Assembly (NCBI GenBank): GCA_033557685.1
Contig: JAWQRN010000373.1
Coordinates: 1-30,574, forward strand
Direction: 5' to 3'
Length of the DNA stretch: 30,574 bases
Source of the DNA: Sperchopsis tessellata
Lineage: Eukaryota; Arthropoda; Insecta; Coleoptera; Hydrophilidae
Part shown: piece by piece, positions 9,530 through 19,894 of the stretch
Numbering within the stretch: the first letter of the stretch is position 1
Layout: each line of letters begins with the position of its first letter
Notes under the pieces: generated by a model
What the model saw: the letters and a program-made list of their open reading frames with translations, nothing else
Told to the model about the DNA's origin: nothing
Databases searched by the model: none
Position numbers and translations under genes: made by a program

Positions 9530-11345
9530 GGATGGACTGCTCAGTTCATGACTATCAAAGGGTAATAATATTGTATTGGAAAAATATTTTATTACGTTGG
9601 TTTTTGTTTAGAGATAAAGAAGAGCAAACTTCATAAAATAATTATGCGAATGACAACTATAACACTTTTTGTCATAATTTAGCGATATCGACTTCAGTAG
9701 AGCTTAAAAAACCAAATGCACAGCTGGAAATTTCCAAATTATCAGCACTATTGTAAAGAGGTCAGGATTTGTCACGAAGGAATGTCGTTTTTTCCAGATT
9801 TAATTTCTTCACTAGATCCAATACTATATAACCCTTTACTGAAGTTATGAATACATTTGAAATTCGACACGCTGAATTGCTGTCGACAAGTTTCCCAAAA
9901 GTATTAGATATAGAATGGCCCATACTAAACAAATTTATAGAAATATTCTAGTGAGATTAATAGAGCACCTAATTATTGTTTACTATTTATAGTGGAAATA
10001 CAGGTTAATAAAGATTTAGAGATTCTGATTCCAACCAAAACAAATTTGCTGTTTACTAATTTAACAAGTATCTTGAAGCTGCCTTCAAGACCAAACACAA
10101 AGTAAATCAAAACGTCTCTACTGGGGACGAAAAAGTGTTGTTTCGCTTACTAGAATCGACAAAGTTTACGGAAAGTATACTTCTATATTCTTTCAATACT
10201 TTGTTATTTGAATAATTCAAGGTTACCCACGACCAAAACGAAAAAAAAACAGTATATATAGAAAGAGGCAAGATTGAAAACTATATAGATTGATAGACAT
10301 AATCGAACAACCCTTGACTTTTTAAGCGGTATAGCGTATAATTTAAGTTATTAGTCTAGTCAGATATATTTTTTGCTTGTTGCGATCTAAAAAAAAAAAA
10401 AAAAAATAAATAAATTTAATATCTTTCTATAATTTATTGTTCGCTGTTTGCAGATTTTTCTAAATATATACGTAGTTGTATATTATCCCAAATGGCCATT
10501 TAAAAAAACTGACTTTTATGGTACAAAAACATACAGATACATTCAAAACAATATATAAGTAGTTTACACAAAAAAAAAATAATTCGTAGAAAATGGGGTT
10601 GATTCATACAAAAATATTTTAAGCTACAATAAAAGGCTTTTACAATTTTAAAAAAATTGTAATTCATCATACAAAACATTTTATATATCTAGAAAAGATT
10701 GATTTGTATAATAATACCTTATTGATGTTTGTGGTAATTGCTCGTGTAAGAAAAATTATATAGTGGATCGTGCATGTGACCATATTTGGAACTACACATA
10801 TGTATTCATTAATAGCTATAATTTGAAGAGATTGTTAATGTGATTGTAGTATATAGTATGTTTAATAGACAAAAACATGAAATGATAAAAGACCCCATCC
10901 CAATAAATAAAGAAAAAAAGTTAACCAACAGGTATTATAATGATTTGCCTTGCAACTGCTTCTGCGCACAAACTACCATCAAAGTTTAAGTAGAAATTAA
11001 TACACATGAATTTTACTAAAGCAATATTAATAAATAAGTAGTGTTTGTTTTTATCAGTCATATACGATTAATAACTCTAGTTTTTGATAAACATTTTTGA
11101 AACTACAGCTATATAGCAGAGTTAATATAATAGGTTCAACACAACTTATACATGAATAATAATTACTATATTTAAATTTTCGTATACGTACCATGCAGTT
11201 TCCGTGTGAAATCTTAATGGTTCTGATAGCAAATATTACACTATTTTATCTGCATTTCATACATTCATCTAGACTATGTAGGCCTCATTCCTAAAGCTTT
11301 GCCAAAACAATCCTTCGGAAATATATTTTATTAAAATTTTATATA
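9530..11345. other. AT-rich stretch with a poly(A) run
   Basis: No protein-like frame recognised. A run of about 18 A residues followed by TAAATAAATT at 10389-10415 could be the tail of an old retroposon, but no body can be identified upstream. Small A/T hairpins (for example around 10640-10665) are expected at this composition. Confidence 0.4.
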
Positions 11346-11347
11346 TA

Positions 11348-11376
11348 CGAGGGTTACATTTTAAGTGTTTACAAAC
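11348..11376 (+). repeat. mariner left terminal inverted repeat
   Basis: Starts directly after TA at 11346-11347 and pairs with 12464-12494. The first 10 bases, CGAGGGTTAC, are identical between the ends. Confidence 0.88.
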
Positions 11377-11378
11377 GA

Positions 11379-11394
11379 CCACTAGGTGGCGCTA
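11379..11394 (+). promoter_or_regulatory. CTCF-like motif inside the mariner 5' region
   Basis: CCACTAGGTGGCGCTA fits the known CTCF core (CCA-C-N-AG-G-GGC-GC), including the AGGTGGCGC form reported for insect CTCF. It lies 3 bp inside the left inverted repeat. Binding is not shown. It may be an incidental feature of the transposon, or a transposase or host-factor site. Confidence 0.4.
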
Positions 11395-11518
11395 TTGAGA
11401 TGTGTCATTACTATTTTCGTAAAATTTGGTATTTGTTATTGTGAAATCAGAGGCAGCTTAGAAATTGACCGAGTAGTTTGTTTACAGTAAGCGTTTAAAA
11501 AAGCAATTTTGTGAAAAA

Positions 11519-12421
11519 ATGGAAATTTCATGTGAAGGTTTTCGCTGGATGATTTTTTTCCGATTTTAGTAAAGGCCTAACTCAACAACAATGCATAAAA
11601 TCGCTTCGTTCAACTTTTGGTAATGAAGCACTATAAGAAAATACTGTTTACAATTGGTTTGCAGAATTTCGTCGTGGTAGTGCGTCCGTCAGTGATGAAT
11701 TTCATGAAAGTCCACCAAAATCGGTTGTTATTCCAAAAAACATCGATGCTGTGGGCAACATGATTGAAGAAGATCGGCATGTGAGATAGAGATATGCTAA
11801 GACATATAGAAGACTGCAGCGCATTCAATTTTACATGAACATTTAGCTGTGAAAAAGATCTGTTCCCGATAGATATAGATAGAAAAAAAGGCTCGTGTTA
11901 TTTGGTGTAAGGAAATGCTCAAAAAATTAGACCTAACTATAAAATCCTTATACAACATCGTAACAGGTGACGAAACTTGGCTATTCATATGAAACGGAAA
12001 CTAAGCAAAAATTCACTGCTTGGGTGTTCCAAGATGGACCGAATCCCACAAAAGTTGTTCGTTCACGAAGCACTTCTAAGAAAATGATCGCTTCTTTCTT
12101 CGGTTGTACAGGACACTTCGCAACCATTCCTTCAGAGGATCGGAGAACACTTAACGCTTAATGGTATACAATAATTTGTTTGCCACAAGTCATCGACGAA
12201 ATCAGGTATTTGAAGGAGAAGGACATTAATGTCTCTTATCCGTTTTCACCTGATTGTTGTTCCCTATGTCAAACAAAAAATGCGTGGACAGCGATTTTCA
12301 CCACCTCAAGAAGCTGTTGAAGCCTTTAAGAAACATACTTATGAGATACTAACTTCAGAGTGGAAAACATGTTTCGAGAATTGGTTTGAACGCATGCAAA
12401 AGTGTATAATGCGAATATTTT
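11519..12421 (+). pseudogene. mariner transposase pseudogene
   Basis: Starting at ATG 11519, pieces of a mariner transposase appear in several frames. The helix-turn-helix part reads GLTQQQCIKSLRSTFG and VYNWFAEFRRG (about 11570-11680). A SVVIPKNIDAV..MIEEDRHV linker follows, then ILHEHLAVKKICSR and WCKEMLKKLD. The catalytic block is VTGDETW (about 11960-11980). Next come WVFQDGPNPTKVV, RSRSTSKKMIASFFG and finally KMRGQRFSPPQEAVEAFKKH and SEWKTCFENWFERMQKC near 12280-12400. Several stops and frameshifts interrupt it. The HDN block with the second Asp, and the LAPxD block with the third, are deleted around 12200-12260, so it is catalytically dead. The overlapping minus-strand frames at 11631-11988 are shadows. 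Confidence 0.92.
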
Positions 12422-12463
12422 GAAAAGCAATAAAACAGTTTGTTCCATTTTTTTTCCTTCCTA

Positions 12464-12494
12464 GTTTTTGTAAACATTTAAAAGGTAACCCTCG
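12464..12494 (-). repeat. mariner right terminal inverted repeat
   Basis: Ends in GGTAACCCTCG directly before TA at 12495-12496 and is the inverse of 11348-11376. Confidence 0.88.
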
Positions 12495-12590
12495 TATTTC
12501 CGGTATATTATTTACTACCTTATTTTATAATAAACTCGATCTAAAACTCGAAGAAAACCATATGCTTAACACAACATCTTTGGTTTATAT

Positions 12591-12806
12591 CTGTCGGCTT
12601 TTCGTCTGTGTCGGGCTTTTGTGTGTCGGCCTTTTACCCGTGTCGGCCTTTTGTCCATGCCGGCCATTTGTCTGTCGGCCTTTTGTCCATGCCAGCCATA
12701 TGTCCGTGTCGGCCTTTTGTCCGTGTCGGCCTAATGTTCGTGTCGGCCTTATGTCCATATCGGTCTTTTGTCCATGTCGGCCTTTTGGCTTTCGGCCTTC
12801 TGTCCG
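12591..12806 (+). repeat. 17-bp minisatellite (GTGTCGGCCTTTTGTCC), about 13 units
   Basis: Successive units read GTGTCGGCCTTTTGTCC with variants such as ATGCCGGCCATTTGTC, GTGTCGGCCTAATGTTC and ATATCGGTCTTTTGTCC. Unit length is mostly 16-17 bp. The array is far more GC-rich than its surroundings. Long frames across it on both strands (12562-12880 plus, 12634-12825 minus) arise only from the repeat. The inverse unit occurs at 9401-9490. Confidence 0.93.
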
Positions 12807-12809
12807 GAT

Positions 12810-13315
12810 CCAGAAAACTATACAATCACGTCGTACAATATCCTAGTTTGATAGATAGCCAAGAAATCTGCAGCAGTTAAATTTATAGCTGTCGTTGGGT
12901 TTGTACCCTCTTCAATAGTCTGTCCAACAATAGGCCAAATAAATAAATAAATACGCAAGAATAGGTGACAAAAATCTTCGTAAACTTAAAAATATACCTA
13001 ATACTCGGCGAAACTAAAACAAATTAAAAATAAAACTTCTACTGGTTCTAAATGGCGATGATATGTGCTTTCGACACAGGGAGAGACCCTGTCTTGAGAT
13101 AATGAATAGGTATATCAACCGAATTTCCAATTAATAAAAATGATCTACACACTATTGTTTCTATTACTTCCATCTTTTAATAAGTCCAATTATTTGTAGA
13201 AATGTCATTTTCTTTCTGATAAGCAGCACCCTTTTTGATTAATCAACCATCTTCGAAATTAATTGATTCGTTTTTTAATTTATTGATGCACTTGACGCTG
13301 CAAAATATTTTGTTG
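12810..13315. other. Non-coding stretch with an (AAAT)n tail-like run
   Basis: GGCCAAATAAATAAATAAATAC at about 12932-12953 is a short AAAT microsatellite of the sort that ends some retroposons, but I cannot identify a body upstream. The remainder is AT-rich without recognisable coding potential. Confidence 0.45.
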
Positions 13316-13319
13316 GGCA

Positions 13320-13950
13320 GTTTTGTGGCTTCAGAAGGGTATTGAGGGTTTTCTATCAGTCACAATGACATCATGAAAAAAATTCTGTCTTATTGTATTA
13401 GGAGCTCCCTAGATCACTGGTTTTAGTGCTATTTATCTGGTAAGATCCCACTTCGTATGGTTGTTCCAATAGCAGAATTATGTATACTGTCATTGCATGT
13501 GCGTTGGTATCGCGCCTGGACTCAAATGAAATGCCCGGTAAAGAGTCAGTGAACTTAATTCATGGTTTAGTCACAATAGTGATTTTTATACCTACAATAT
13601 CAGAAATAAAGATTCTTTTCAATACACCGTAAATACTTTCGTATTTTATGTGTATAAAACTGTTCAATCTTCTGCCAATAGATATTAAGGAATGTCAACT
13701 TGAAACGAATTTAAGAATGCCGTAAGAGCCATTCTTTCTGAAAATGTAGATTAGTATCTTTACACGTTTGCTTAATTGTAATACATTTCTTATTTATTAT
13801 ATTTTTTGATTTGCACTTGACTTATACTCCTTCGTTCAATCGATCATAAGATTATTACTATACTATACATTTTATTATTTATCTTGTAATTAAAACTTGT
13901 TCTAATTTTTGATGATCAAAAACGCTTTTACATAGCACGGGTCCTTAAAG
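13320..13950 (+). pseudogene. LINE 3' relic (Jockey/CR1-like reverse transcriptase end)
   Basis: At about 13401-13442 GAP-stop-ITGFSAIYL resembles the GVPQGSxLGPLLFLIY block of LINE reverse transcriptases. An internal gap removes the YADD region. At about 13590-13710 the frames give YTYNIRNKDSF and CIKLFNLLPIDIKECQLE, matching the conserved YNTRN... KLFNxLPxxIK pattern found at the C-terminus of such ORF2 proteins. A T-rich 3' untranslated-like region follows. Stops and frameshifts are frequent, so this is an old, 5'-truncated copy. Confidence 0.6.
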
Positions 13951-13984
13951 TTACACCTAAGCCATCTTAGTATCTTAAGTAGTT

Positions 13985-14200
13985 AAACAACAAGCTCCAG
14001 AGCAAGAGGTACCAGGTTCAAGGGCCCGGGACGCCCTGTTTTTTGTTATAAAACAATGATTCCCGTATAGTGTAGGTAAATGAACGTGCACGTTAAAGAA
14101 CCCAACTATAATTGGAATACTGGATGTTGCAAAATCTCCAGTTGTGGTAGCCTACATCCGTTGGTGTTTGTTAAGCGTTAAATAAACAAACAAGTCATAA
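13985..14200 (+). repeat. Retroposon-like (SINE-type) fragment
   Basis: ACCAGGTTCAAGGGCCCGGG near 14010-14029 resembles a tRNA B box region (GGTTCRANNCC). It is followed by GTAGGTAAATGAACGTGCACG and TTAAAGAACCCA, a GC-rich body and a tail of AAATAAACAAACAAG. The layout of promoter-like head, body and short A-rich repeat tail fits a tRNA-derived SINE, though no clear A box is visible. Confidence 0.45.
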
Positions 14201-14365
14201 GAATTTGTTGCTTCCTTAGCCGTACATAAATATGTTATTTTAACAAGTCATATTTGTATTTTTTACATTTTACAGTAAGAATCACCACCTCTCTTAGTAA
14301 ACTTACATGCCTTACCTGCATGTTTTATACCTTCAAATCCAAATCAGATTTCAAGAATCTAAATC

Positions 14366-14563
14366 ATAGTTTCCCAAACTTTTTTGTCTCACAGCTTAAA
14401 TAATGTATTGGCGACCAAATTCTTTAGTAACCAAATTCTTTAGCATGTTATTATTACACACTTACTCCTCAACGCCCTCCTCTTCCCTTGGGGACAGTAA
14501 TGCTCACCCAAACTCCTCTAGCGCCCAGGGAGGAGGAACGGTAACGCCCACTTTGGGAAACGT
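14366..14563. mobile_element. hAT-like non-autonomous element (MITE) remnant
   Basis: The left end reads TAGTTTCCCAAACTTTTTTG and the right end GCCCACTTTGGGAAACGTG, so GTTTCCCAAA is inverted at the two ends. Sequences of the form CAGTGGTTCCCAAACTTT at the left and ...CACTTTGGGAAACC... at the right are typical of a widespread class of hAT-type MITEs. The C-rich middle fits that class. An 8-bp duplication could not be recognised. The plus-strand frame at 14403-14663 is an artefact. Confidence 0.5.
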
Positions 14564-14615
14564 GTCGAAAATTGATCGCCATTCACAACATTATAGCGGA
14601 ATAAGAAATGCCAAC

Positions 14616-14661
14616 AAGACAAGAGTTGCTTACATTTGTCTTGGCTTCAAACTCTTGTCTT
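14616..14661. repeat. Hairpin with perfect 12-bp arms
   Basis: AAGACAAGAGTT at 14616-14627 is the exact reverse complement of AACTCTTGTCTT at 14650-14661. A related CAAGACC...GGTCTTG hairpin is found at 15649-15675, suggesting that both belong to the ends of one element whose middle holds the BED-finger fragment. Confidence 0.8.
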
Positions 14662-14967
14662 AACTACCAAAACTTAAGGACAGTCAAATCTTGAATTCAA
14701 TATCCTTAATAACTTTTGATGTTGGCACTATACAGTAAAAAAACTTCAGTAATATATTTAATTTTGTAATAATAAAACTGTCATATATCCCCACCTATAC
14801 CAAGTGGTTATTAAACTCGTATTTTACTGAAACAAACGCGAATTCCAATAATGAATGTTTTAATTTAGTCTCGTTTCTTCAAGAACGATCTTTAGTTGAT
14901 GTTAGAAATCTGAATAGTTTGCTCCTGAGTTTGCTTTACAATTTACAATGATACATGATAAATCTAG

Positions 14968-15245
14968 TGCGGCATAGAAAAGAATAAAAAATCAGTTGAA
15001 GGAAGTGATAGTTCCGCAAAAAGTTCGATAGATGACGAGAGTGAAGCTACTATTTCGTTACTGGAACCTTTTCCATCAACATTTTCTTTTAACAGTAGGC
15101 TTGATAAAAAAAGATCAAGTGAAACAATGTTGATAAGAATAGGGTTGAAACCTGCAACCTTTGCTCAAGAGAAATAAAAATGAAAAATTGCAACACATTA
15201 GGAGTTACATATGATTTATTAGCTAGGAACAACCTATTTTCATAA
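14968..15245 (+). pseudogene. BED-type zinc-finger fragment, probably of a hAT transposase
   Basis: The first frame (14968-15177) is acidic and Ser-rich (SVEGSDSSAKSSIDDESEA), then KKRSSET. A second frame, shifted at about 15147, reads ETCNLCSREIKMKN and NTLGVTYDLLARNNLF. The C-x2-C and T-x-L spacing matches BED fingers, where HxxxxxH should follow, but both His positions read Asp and Asn. hAT transposases begin with such a finger after an acidic or serine-rich leader. No catalytic region is visible downstream. It is a dead or single-exon remnant; no ATG or splice sites were found. Confidence 0.45.
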
Positions 15246-15249
15246 ATGT

Positions 15250-16235
15250 TTTTGTGTTTCTTTTCATTGCATTTTTTATTTTTATAAGAAATTCGTATGA
15301 GTTCATATACCTGAGTTTCAGTTTAGAATTCTTAGATGTGTTTTCTATTAATATTTTATTGTATAATTATTTAAATTACATAATATAATTAAATTTTAAT
15401 ATTCAAACGTGTTTCAGTGTCATTTCTTTTTACTTTTCCGTTCAGTTTTTTGTTGAAATCACGAAACAATATTTTTCCAAAATACATAGAGTTATGTTTA
15501 TAATAAAGAAAATTTGCTATTATAATTAAGATCATGCGTTCAGAAATTCATAGAATACAAAGAAAATCAATTTTATTATTATAATTTGAGCCGATATTTC
15601 AAGCACAGGCTTATTTTGAAATTTAAAAACGCTTAGATACGAGACAAGGCAAGACCTTGAAAATCTTGGTCTTGAGGACATTAATAATTGGGATAAACTT
15701 TCCTTTCCTGAGATGTTATTTGGCTCGTACCATTAATAAGTGGATGTGACATATACATCCCCGGACTGACCTACGTTAACTTAATCCTCAGTAATATAAA
15801 ACAGATCAATTCTTGAACTGCACGGTCCCTTCCATATAAAAATAACAAATATCCCCCGGAAAAAATAAGTACGTTAAATATTACTTACGAAAAATAAACA
15901 GGAGAAAACCCCTACTCGTCATAAAATAAACGGCAGTTTAATTGCGTGACAGATTTTTTTGTCCCGGAAAACAGAGCGTGGTATGCCGTATCTAAATTTC
16001 AGTAAAATGCTTTCGTTCAATATTGAATTAGTGTAACTGTGTGAATCAAAATAAATTCGTTTCCACCCCTTCCCAATCACCATTTGCAAAATTCACCCGT
16101 ATTCGCACTAGGCAGTAATTTATTTTTATTTTTACATCTGCCTCGTTCCGAGTTTTACATCCGATAACCGAGTAATGAAGTGTAACACTGTCGCCAGTAG
16201 TTACAAAAATAGAAGCATTTTTAAATGTGACACCC
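15250..16235. other. Non-coding stretch; short hairpin near 15650
   Basis: AT-rich to about 15600. At 15649-15675 CAAGACCTTGAAAATCTTGG and TCTTG form a short stem, probably a transposon end (see 14616-14661). From 15740 to 16200 the sequence is less AT-rich and lacks any open frame or repeat I recognise. Confidence 0.4.
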
Positions 16236-16240
16236 GCAAC

Positions 16241-16375
16241 GAACGTGCCTCCGCTTTTCTACAATTCATGCGTGAAATCTATTCATTTGCTTGCAGATTT
16301 TAATTAAACTCTTTATCATTCATCGATTATCATCCCCTTTTAATTCTCATCCCAGCTTTATTTTTATCCGCCTGC
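16241..16375 (+). repeat. Dispersed repeat, copy 2
   Basis: Same order of blocks as 8273-8405: GAACGTGCCTCCGCTTTT, ATTCATGCGTG, CTATTCAT and TTTTAATTAAACTCTTTA. The orientation is the same. Copy-specific indels point to old, independent decay. Confidence 0.6.
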
Positions 16376-16379
16376 ACTA

Positions 16380-18040
16380 ACCCCACACGAAAAAACTTGA
16401 AAACTTGCCTAATCGCCTTAAAGGTACTACCAAATCGCAATAATTCATAAATGAATTAATAAATGTTATTAAATTAAATAAATTTCAGTTTTACTGAAAA
16501 ACTATTGGAAATATACCCTTCAAAGTGTATCCTGATGGAACCAGAATAAATACTCTTTTTAATGATGTTCTGGCCAAAGTACAGTTTGCAACTAAAAAAA
16601 AACAGCTTTGTTTAAAATTTCAACCATAATTAAAAAATGTAGTGTTCTAATAAGTTGTACTCAAAAAAGTATGTATATTGATGATTGTATAGTTTTGGGA
16701 TAGCTATTCACATAAAGTTATAGATCATAATAGAAATTAGGATATTTTGAAAAATTTTCTTTGAATGCAAAGAACAATAAAATATTGTCTGCACAATAAA
16801 TATATCTCCAGAATGTCCCATCTACTTTCTTCTTACAACTCCAGATAATGAGATACCCTATATGGACATCAAAATTGGGCAATTGGGCAATATGTACATT
16901 TAAATGTAAAACTACTCAATAATACCTTATTTTTTTTTAAAAATAAAAAATGTGATTATTTGAATAGTTGAAGTATATCAGAAATTATAAGCAACATACA
17001 TAATTAAAAATCTTACAGAAAATGCTAATACACTTAACAAATAAATCTACGAACATATTTAACATATGGCCAATTTATTTTGAAATCCAATTATTTTAAT
17101 ATTATCAAATAATGCAGTCATTTTTAAGAATCAGCATTAACATGGGTGTATTAGAACAATATTTTTTAATAAACTATTGACCATATTTGAGGTCGATTTA
17201 ACTACACTTATATATGTATTATATAACACCTTAAGATTAAACCGTTTTAAGGTTTTGAAGTCATTATAAACCAGTTTTCAATTTTTAATTTCTAAAAGGA
17301 TAATTTGGAAAATACAATACTTGAGCATGTTTTTGTAATAATCAATACTGCATTCAGGTGCCACTTTTTTACCGTTTTTGTGTAGTTTTTGGGGTTATGT
17401 TTAAGTGTCAAACGAATTTAAATTTCGCATCTTGGCCAACATATTTTAACGGGATTTTACAAATTTAAATTATTTCGGCATACAATGACAATTTACTTGT
17501 ATATATGTTGAATTAGTAATTAAAAAAGTATTGCCGTTTGTATAGATTAAAATTATTTCTTGGTTAAAATTAAAATATTAAGGAAGAAAACGCAGAATAC
17601 TTAGTTGTGACTAAGATAGAGCAGGTAAAACAAGTGTTTTCTTTAAAGAAATGAACTGGATATAACACTCGTTTAAGATAAGGTTAGGGTTGAAATTTAC
17701 TTGTAAAATCTAAAAGAAAAAAAAACATATAATAAATAATAAATCAAAATCCGGTAAAAAAAACATTGTTTTTGAACACAGATGATGTACGAATACGGAT
17801 GTAGATATTTGCAGACAAAATGAATCTAATTAATATTTTTTACGTTATCTTCATACCTATGAAATAAAACAGTATAACATAAAAGCAACCTTTTATTTTT
17901 TACACAACTCTCGTCTACACTTACACTCTAATTACATATCAATAGAAAAAAATGGCAATTTTATAAAATATTGTTTTACAACATGTCCAACAACATGAGT
18001 CTTAAGGTTTTCGAATAAAATAAGAGTACCTAAATTAAAT
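16380..18040. other. Very AT-rich stretch without features
   Basis: Long A and T runs and no open frame of note. GGGCAATTGGGCAAT near 16876 is a tiny direct repeat. I see nothing else that can be supported. Confidence 0.4.
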
Positions 18041-18044
18041 TCAG

Positions 18045-18250
18045 AAATCAGATAAGGAAGGAAAAAGAGGAGAGGAATTAGTGCAGCGGAGGAGTTAATA
18101 GGAAGAGACAGCAGCAGGAAATCTACAATAAGGTGCAGAATATAAACAAGAAATATGCGTGAGCATGAGACATCATTTTGAGAGAAAATGGAAACGAACT
18201 GGAATGGCTAAGGAGAATAATAATAAAGTCACAGGACAGAATAGGGAGCA
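18045..18250 (+). other. Purine-rich tract
   Basis: The plus strand is dominated by A and G (for example GGAAGGAAAAAGAGGAGAGG), with few T and very few C up to about 18250. It shows no exact tandem unit and no recognisable coding frame. It contrasts with the T/C-rich tract at 1560-2560. Confidence 0.45.
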
Positions 18251-18734
18251 CATAAAGCAAGTTTATTTTGCATAGAAATGATATGAATTAATTCGATTCT
18301 TTTATGTTTAATACATATTGATACCGCTGCTACTATTAGCAATATGAACCAGACAATTGTTACGCAGCAACAAATTATTTTACCAATAACAATGTGAATA
18401 TTTTCCTTCGAAAGTAGTTACTAACTTGAATTTAAGTTTAATAATATATATACCCAATAGGTAAAACATTCTGAAAATTGGTGTCATCACTTTTCCAGAA
18501 AATTGTGTTTTGACCTTTGTTTGGGAGTGGCCCACTGCACGCACTGAGTGTCCGTTGTCCTCTAACGCGGTCCAATTTTCTTGAAAAATGTTCCGAGTAG
18601 TTTTTGGTCAAATGTAAGCTATCTAGGAATTCACTGCACCGCTTTCAAGTCTCTAGGCCTACTCAATTTTTAGAATAGCTGTTTCAGATATACGTAATTG
18701 TTTGTCTATAATAGATATCTTCGAACACCAATAG
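18250..18734. other. Non-coding spacer before the Tc1-like element
   Basis: Includes a slightly GC-richer part (18525-18660) with no open frame or repeat relation that I can identify. Confidence 0.35.
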
Positions 18735-18736
18735 TA

Positions 18737-19892
18737 TTGTACGAATTAATGTAAAAATTGAGCATTTCTTTATTTTTTTAAGATGGCAGCACTGCTGTGA
18801 CAATTTTGACAGCTGTTTCTATACAGATCACATAACCTGTAATTCTGCTATAAATTATTGTCAATGTCAGTCGTTTTGTAGGTTACTTTCACTGAGTTAC
18901 ACGTGTTTTTGTGGACTTGTGAGAAATAATACATTTTGGTTGGGTTTTCGTGTTTTATGGCATCATGGATATTACGCTAAGGAAAAGAGAAAAAATAAAG
19001 TGAAGTAAAGAGACATTGCTAGTGAGTGTTCTTTGAGCTTGGAAGTTATAAACAAGATAATCAACCAAAAAAAGGGGACTAGATCAGTTGAAGTTCAACG
19101 AAAGGGGAAATGTGGAAGAAAAAAGAAGACGAGATGAATTTTTTCTTTAAGGAGATAGATAATTGAACCCTAGAAAGACAAGCGATGATCTTCAGCAAGA
19201 TTTAGAAAAGGCTAGAGTGAAAATTCCCGACTCTACAATTCGTAGAAGCTTTTAGAGGGAGGAAGAAAAGCAGCAAGACCACAAAAAAAAACAACGTCTG
19301 ACGGAGGCCTTGATGAGACACAATTTCTGGTGCAGGGGTACCGATCAAAGCTCGCGCAGAAAAGTGCGGACGAAAAGTTGACTGCAGCTCACTTGGTCGA
19401 AATAGTGAAACATCCAGTGAAAAAGATGTTTTGGGGCTGTTTTTCATACATGGGAACAGGAAAACTTATACCCATCGAAGGCATGATGAACAGTGAAAAA
19501 TATAAAGCAATGTTAGAAACATGTTTGATCAGAAAACTGGAAAGAGTTCAAGCAGTTGGCGATCCAATCTTGTAGCAAAATTCAGCACCATGTCATGTTT
19601 CCAAGATTTTCAAATAATTCAAGGACAAAAAGGTGACTCTTCTAGATTGGCCTGGAAACTTACCAGATCTTAATCTCATTGAGAACTTGTGATCTATATG
19701 CAAAGCCAGATTGCTAAACATGTCATGATTGAAGCTATCGTTCAGGTGTGGTTCTGAGATAAAACAAGCCAGAGGGGGCATATCCCCTATTTTATAACAC
19801 TACAAGATATATAAACTAGTACTGTATATATTTTTTTCTTTCATAAACGATATTTAACATAAATCTGTCTGTGTTCACATTAATTCGCACAA
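18737..19892 (+). mobile_element. Tc1-like transposon, 1156 bp, inactive
   Basis: The left end TTGTACGAATTAATGT and the inverted right end TTGTGCGAATTAATGT match at 15 of 16 positions. Both lie next to TA (18735-18736 and 19893-19894), as expected for target-site duplication. The ends enclose a decayed transposase on the plus strand. The inverted repeats look short, although further weak similarity may extend inward. Confidence 0.88.
18957..19797 (+). pseudogene. Tc1-like DDE transposase pseudogene (copy 1)
   Basis: Frames begin around ATG 18957 or 18965 and are interrupted many times. Recognisable blocks are LQQDLEKARVKIPDSTIRRS (about 19190-19250), SADEKL with the likely first catalytic Asp, and KHPVKKMFWGCFSYMGTGKL (about 19408-19467), corresponding to the KHP..vmvWG.~s block. 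QNSAPCH (about 19577) follows with Asn where the second catalytic Asp is expected. Then come TLLDWPGNLPDLNLIENLW (about 19637-19693) with the final Glu, and finally RGGHIPY. The W of the KWFKD-like stretch is a TAA stop. A 22-bp segment present in copy 2 is missing near 19720. It cannot encode active enzyme. Confidence 0.88.
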
Positions 19893-19894
19893 TA

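Larger units (their letters stand above)
11348..12494 (+). mobile_element. mariner-family transposon, 1147 bp, inactive
   Basis: Terminal inverted repeats are visible: CGAGGGTTACATTTTAAGTG at the left end and, inverted, CGAGGGTTACCTTTTAAATG at the right. They match over about 29 bp with few mismatches. TA dinucleotides at 11346-11347 and 12495-12496 are the target-site duplication expected of Tc1/mariner elements. The 1147-bp length is short of the usual 1.3 kb, in line with internal deletions in the transposase. The intact ends mean that it could in principle have been mobilised by a related transposase supplied elsewhere; that is an inference. Confidence 0.92.

Noticed and set aside
10389..10410. 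Poly(A) run as proof of a processed retrocopy
   Set aside because: No identifiable retrocopy body or target-site duplication upstream; could be simple A-rich sequence.
12562..12880. Overlapping Cys/Arg/Pro-rich frames on both strands that look like a repeat protein
   Set aside because: They are the translation of a 17-bp minisatellite; units shift frame, and both strands are open for the same reason.
18781..18792. YY1/Pho-like site (AAGATGGCAGC) in the Tc1-like element
   Set aside because: A short, degenerate motif expected by chance; nothing else nearby supports regulation.
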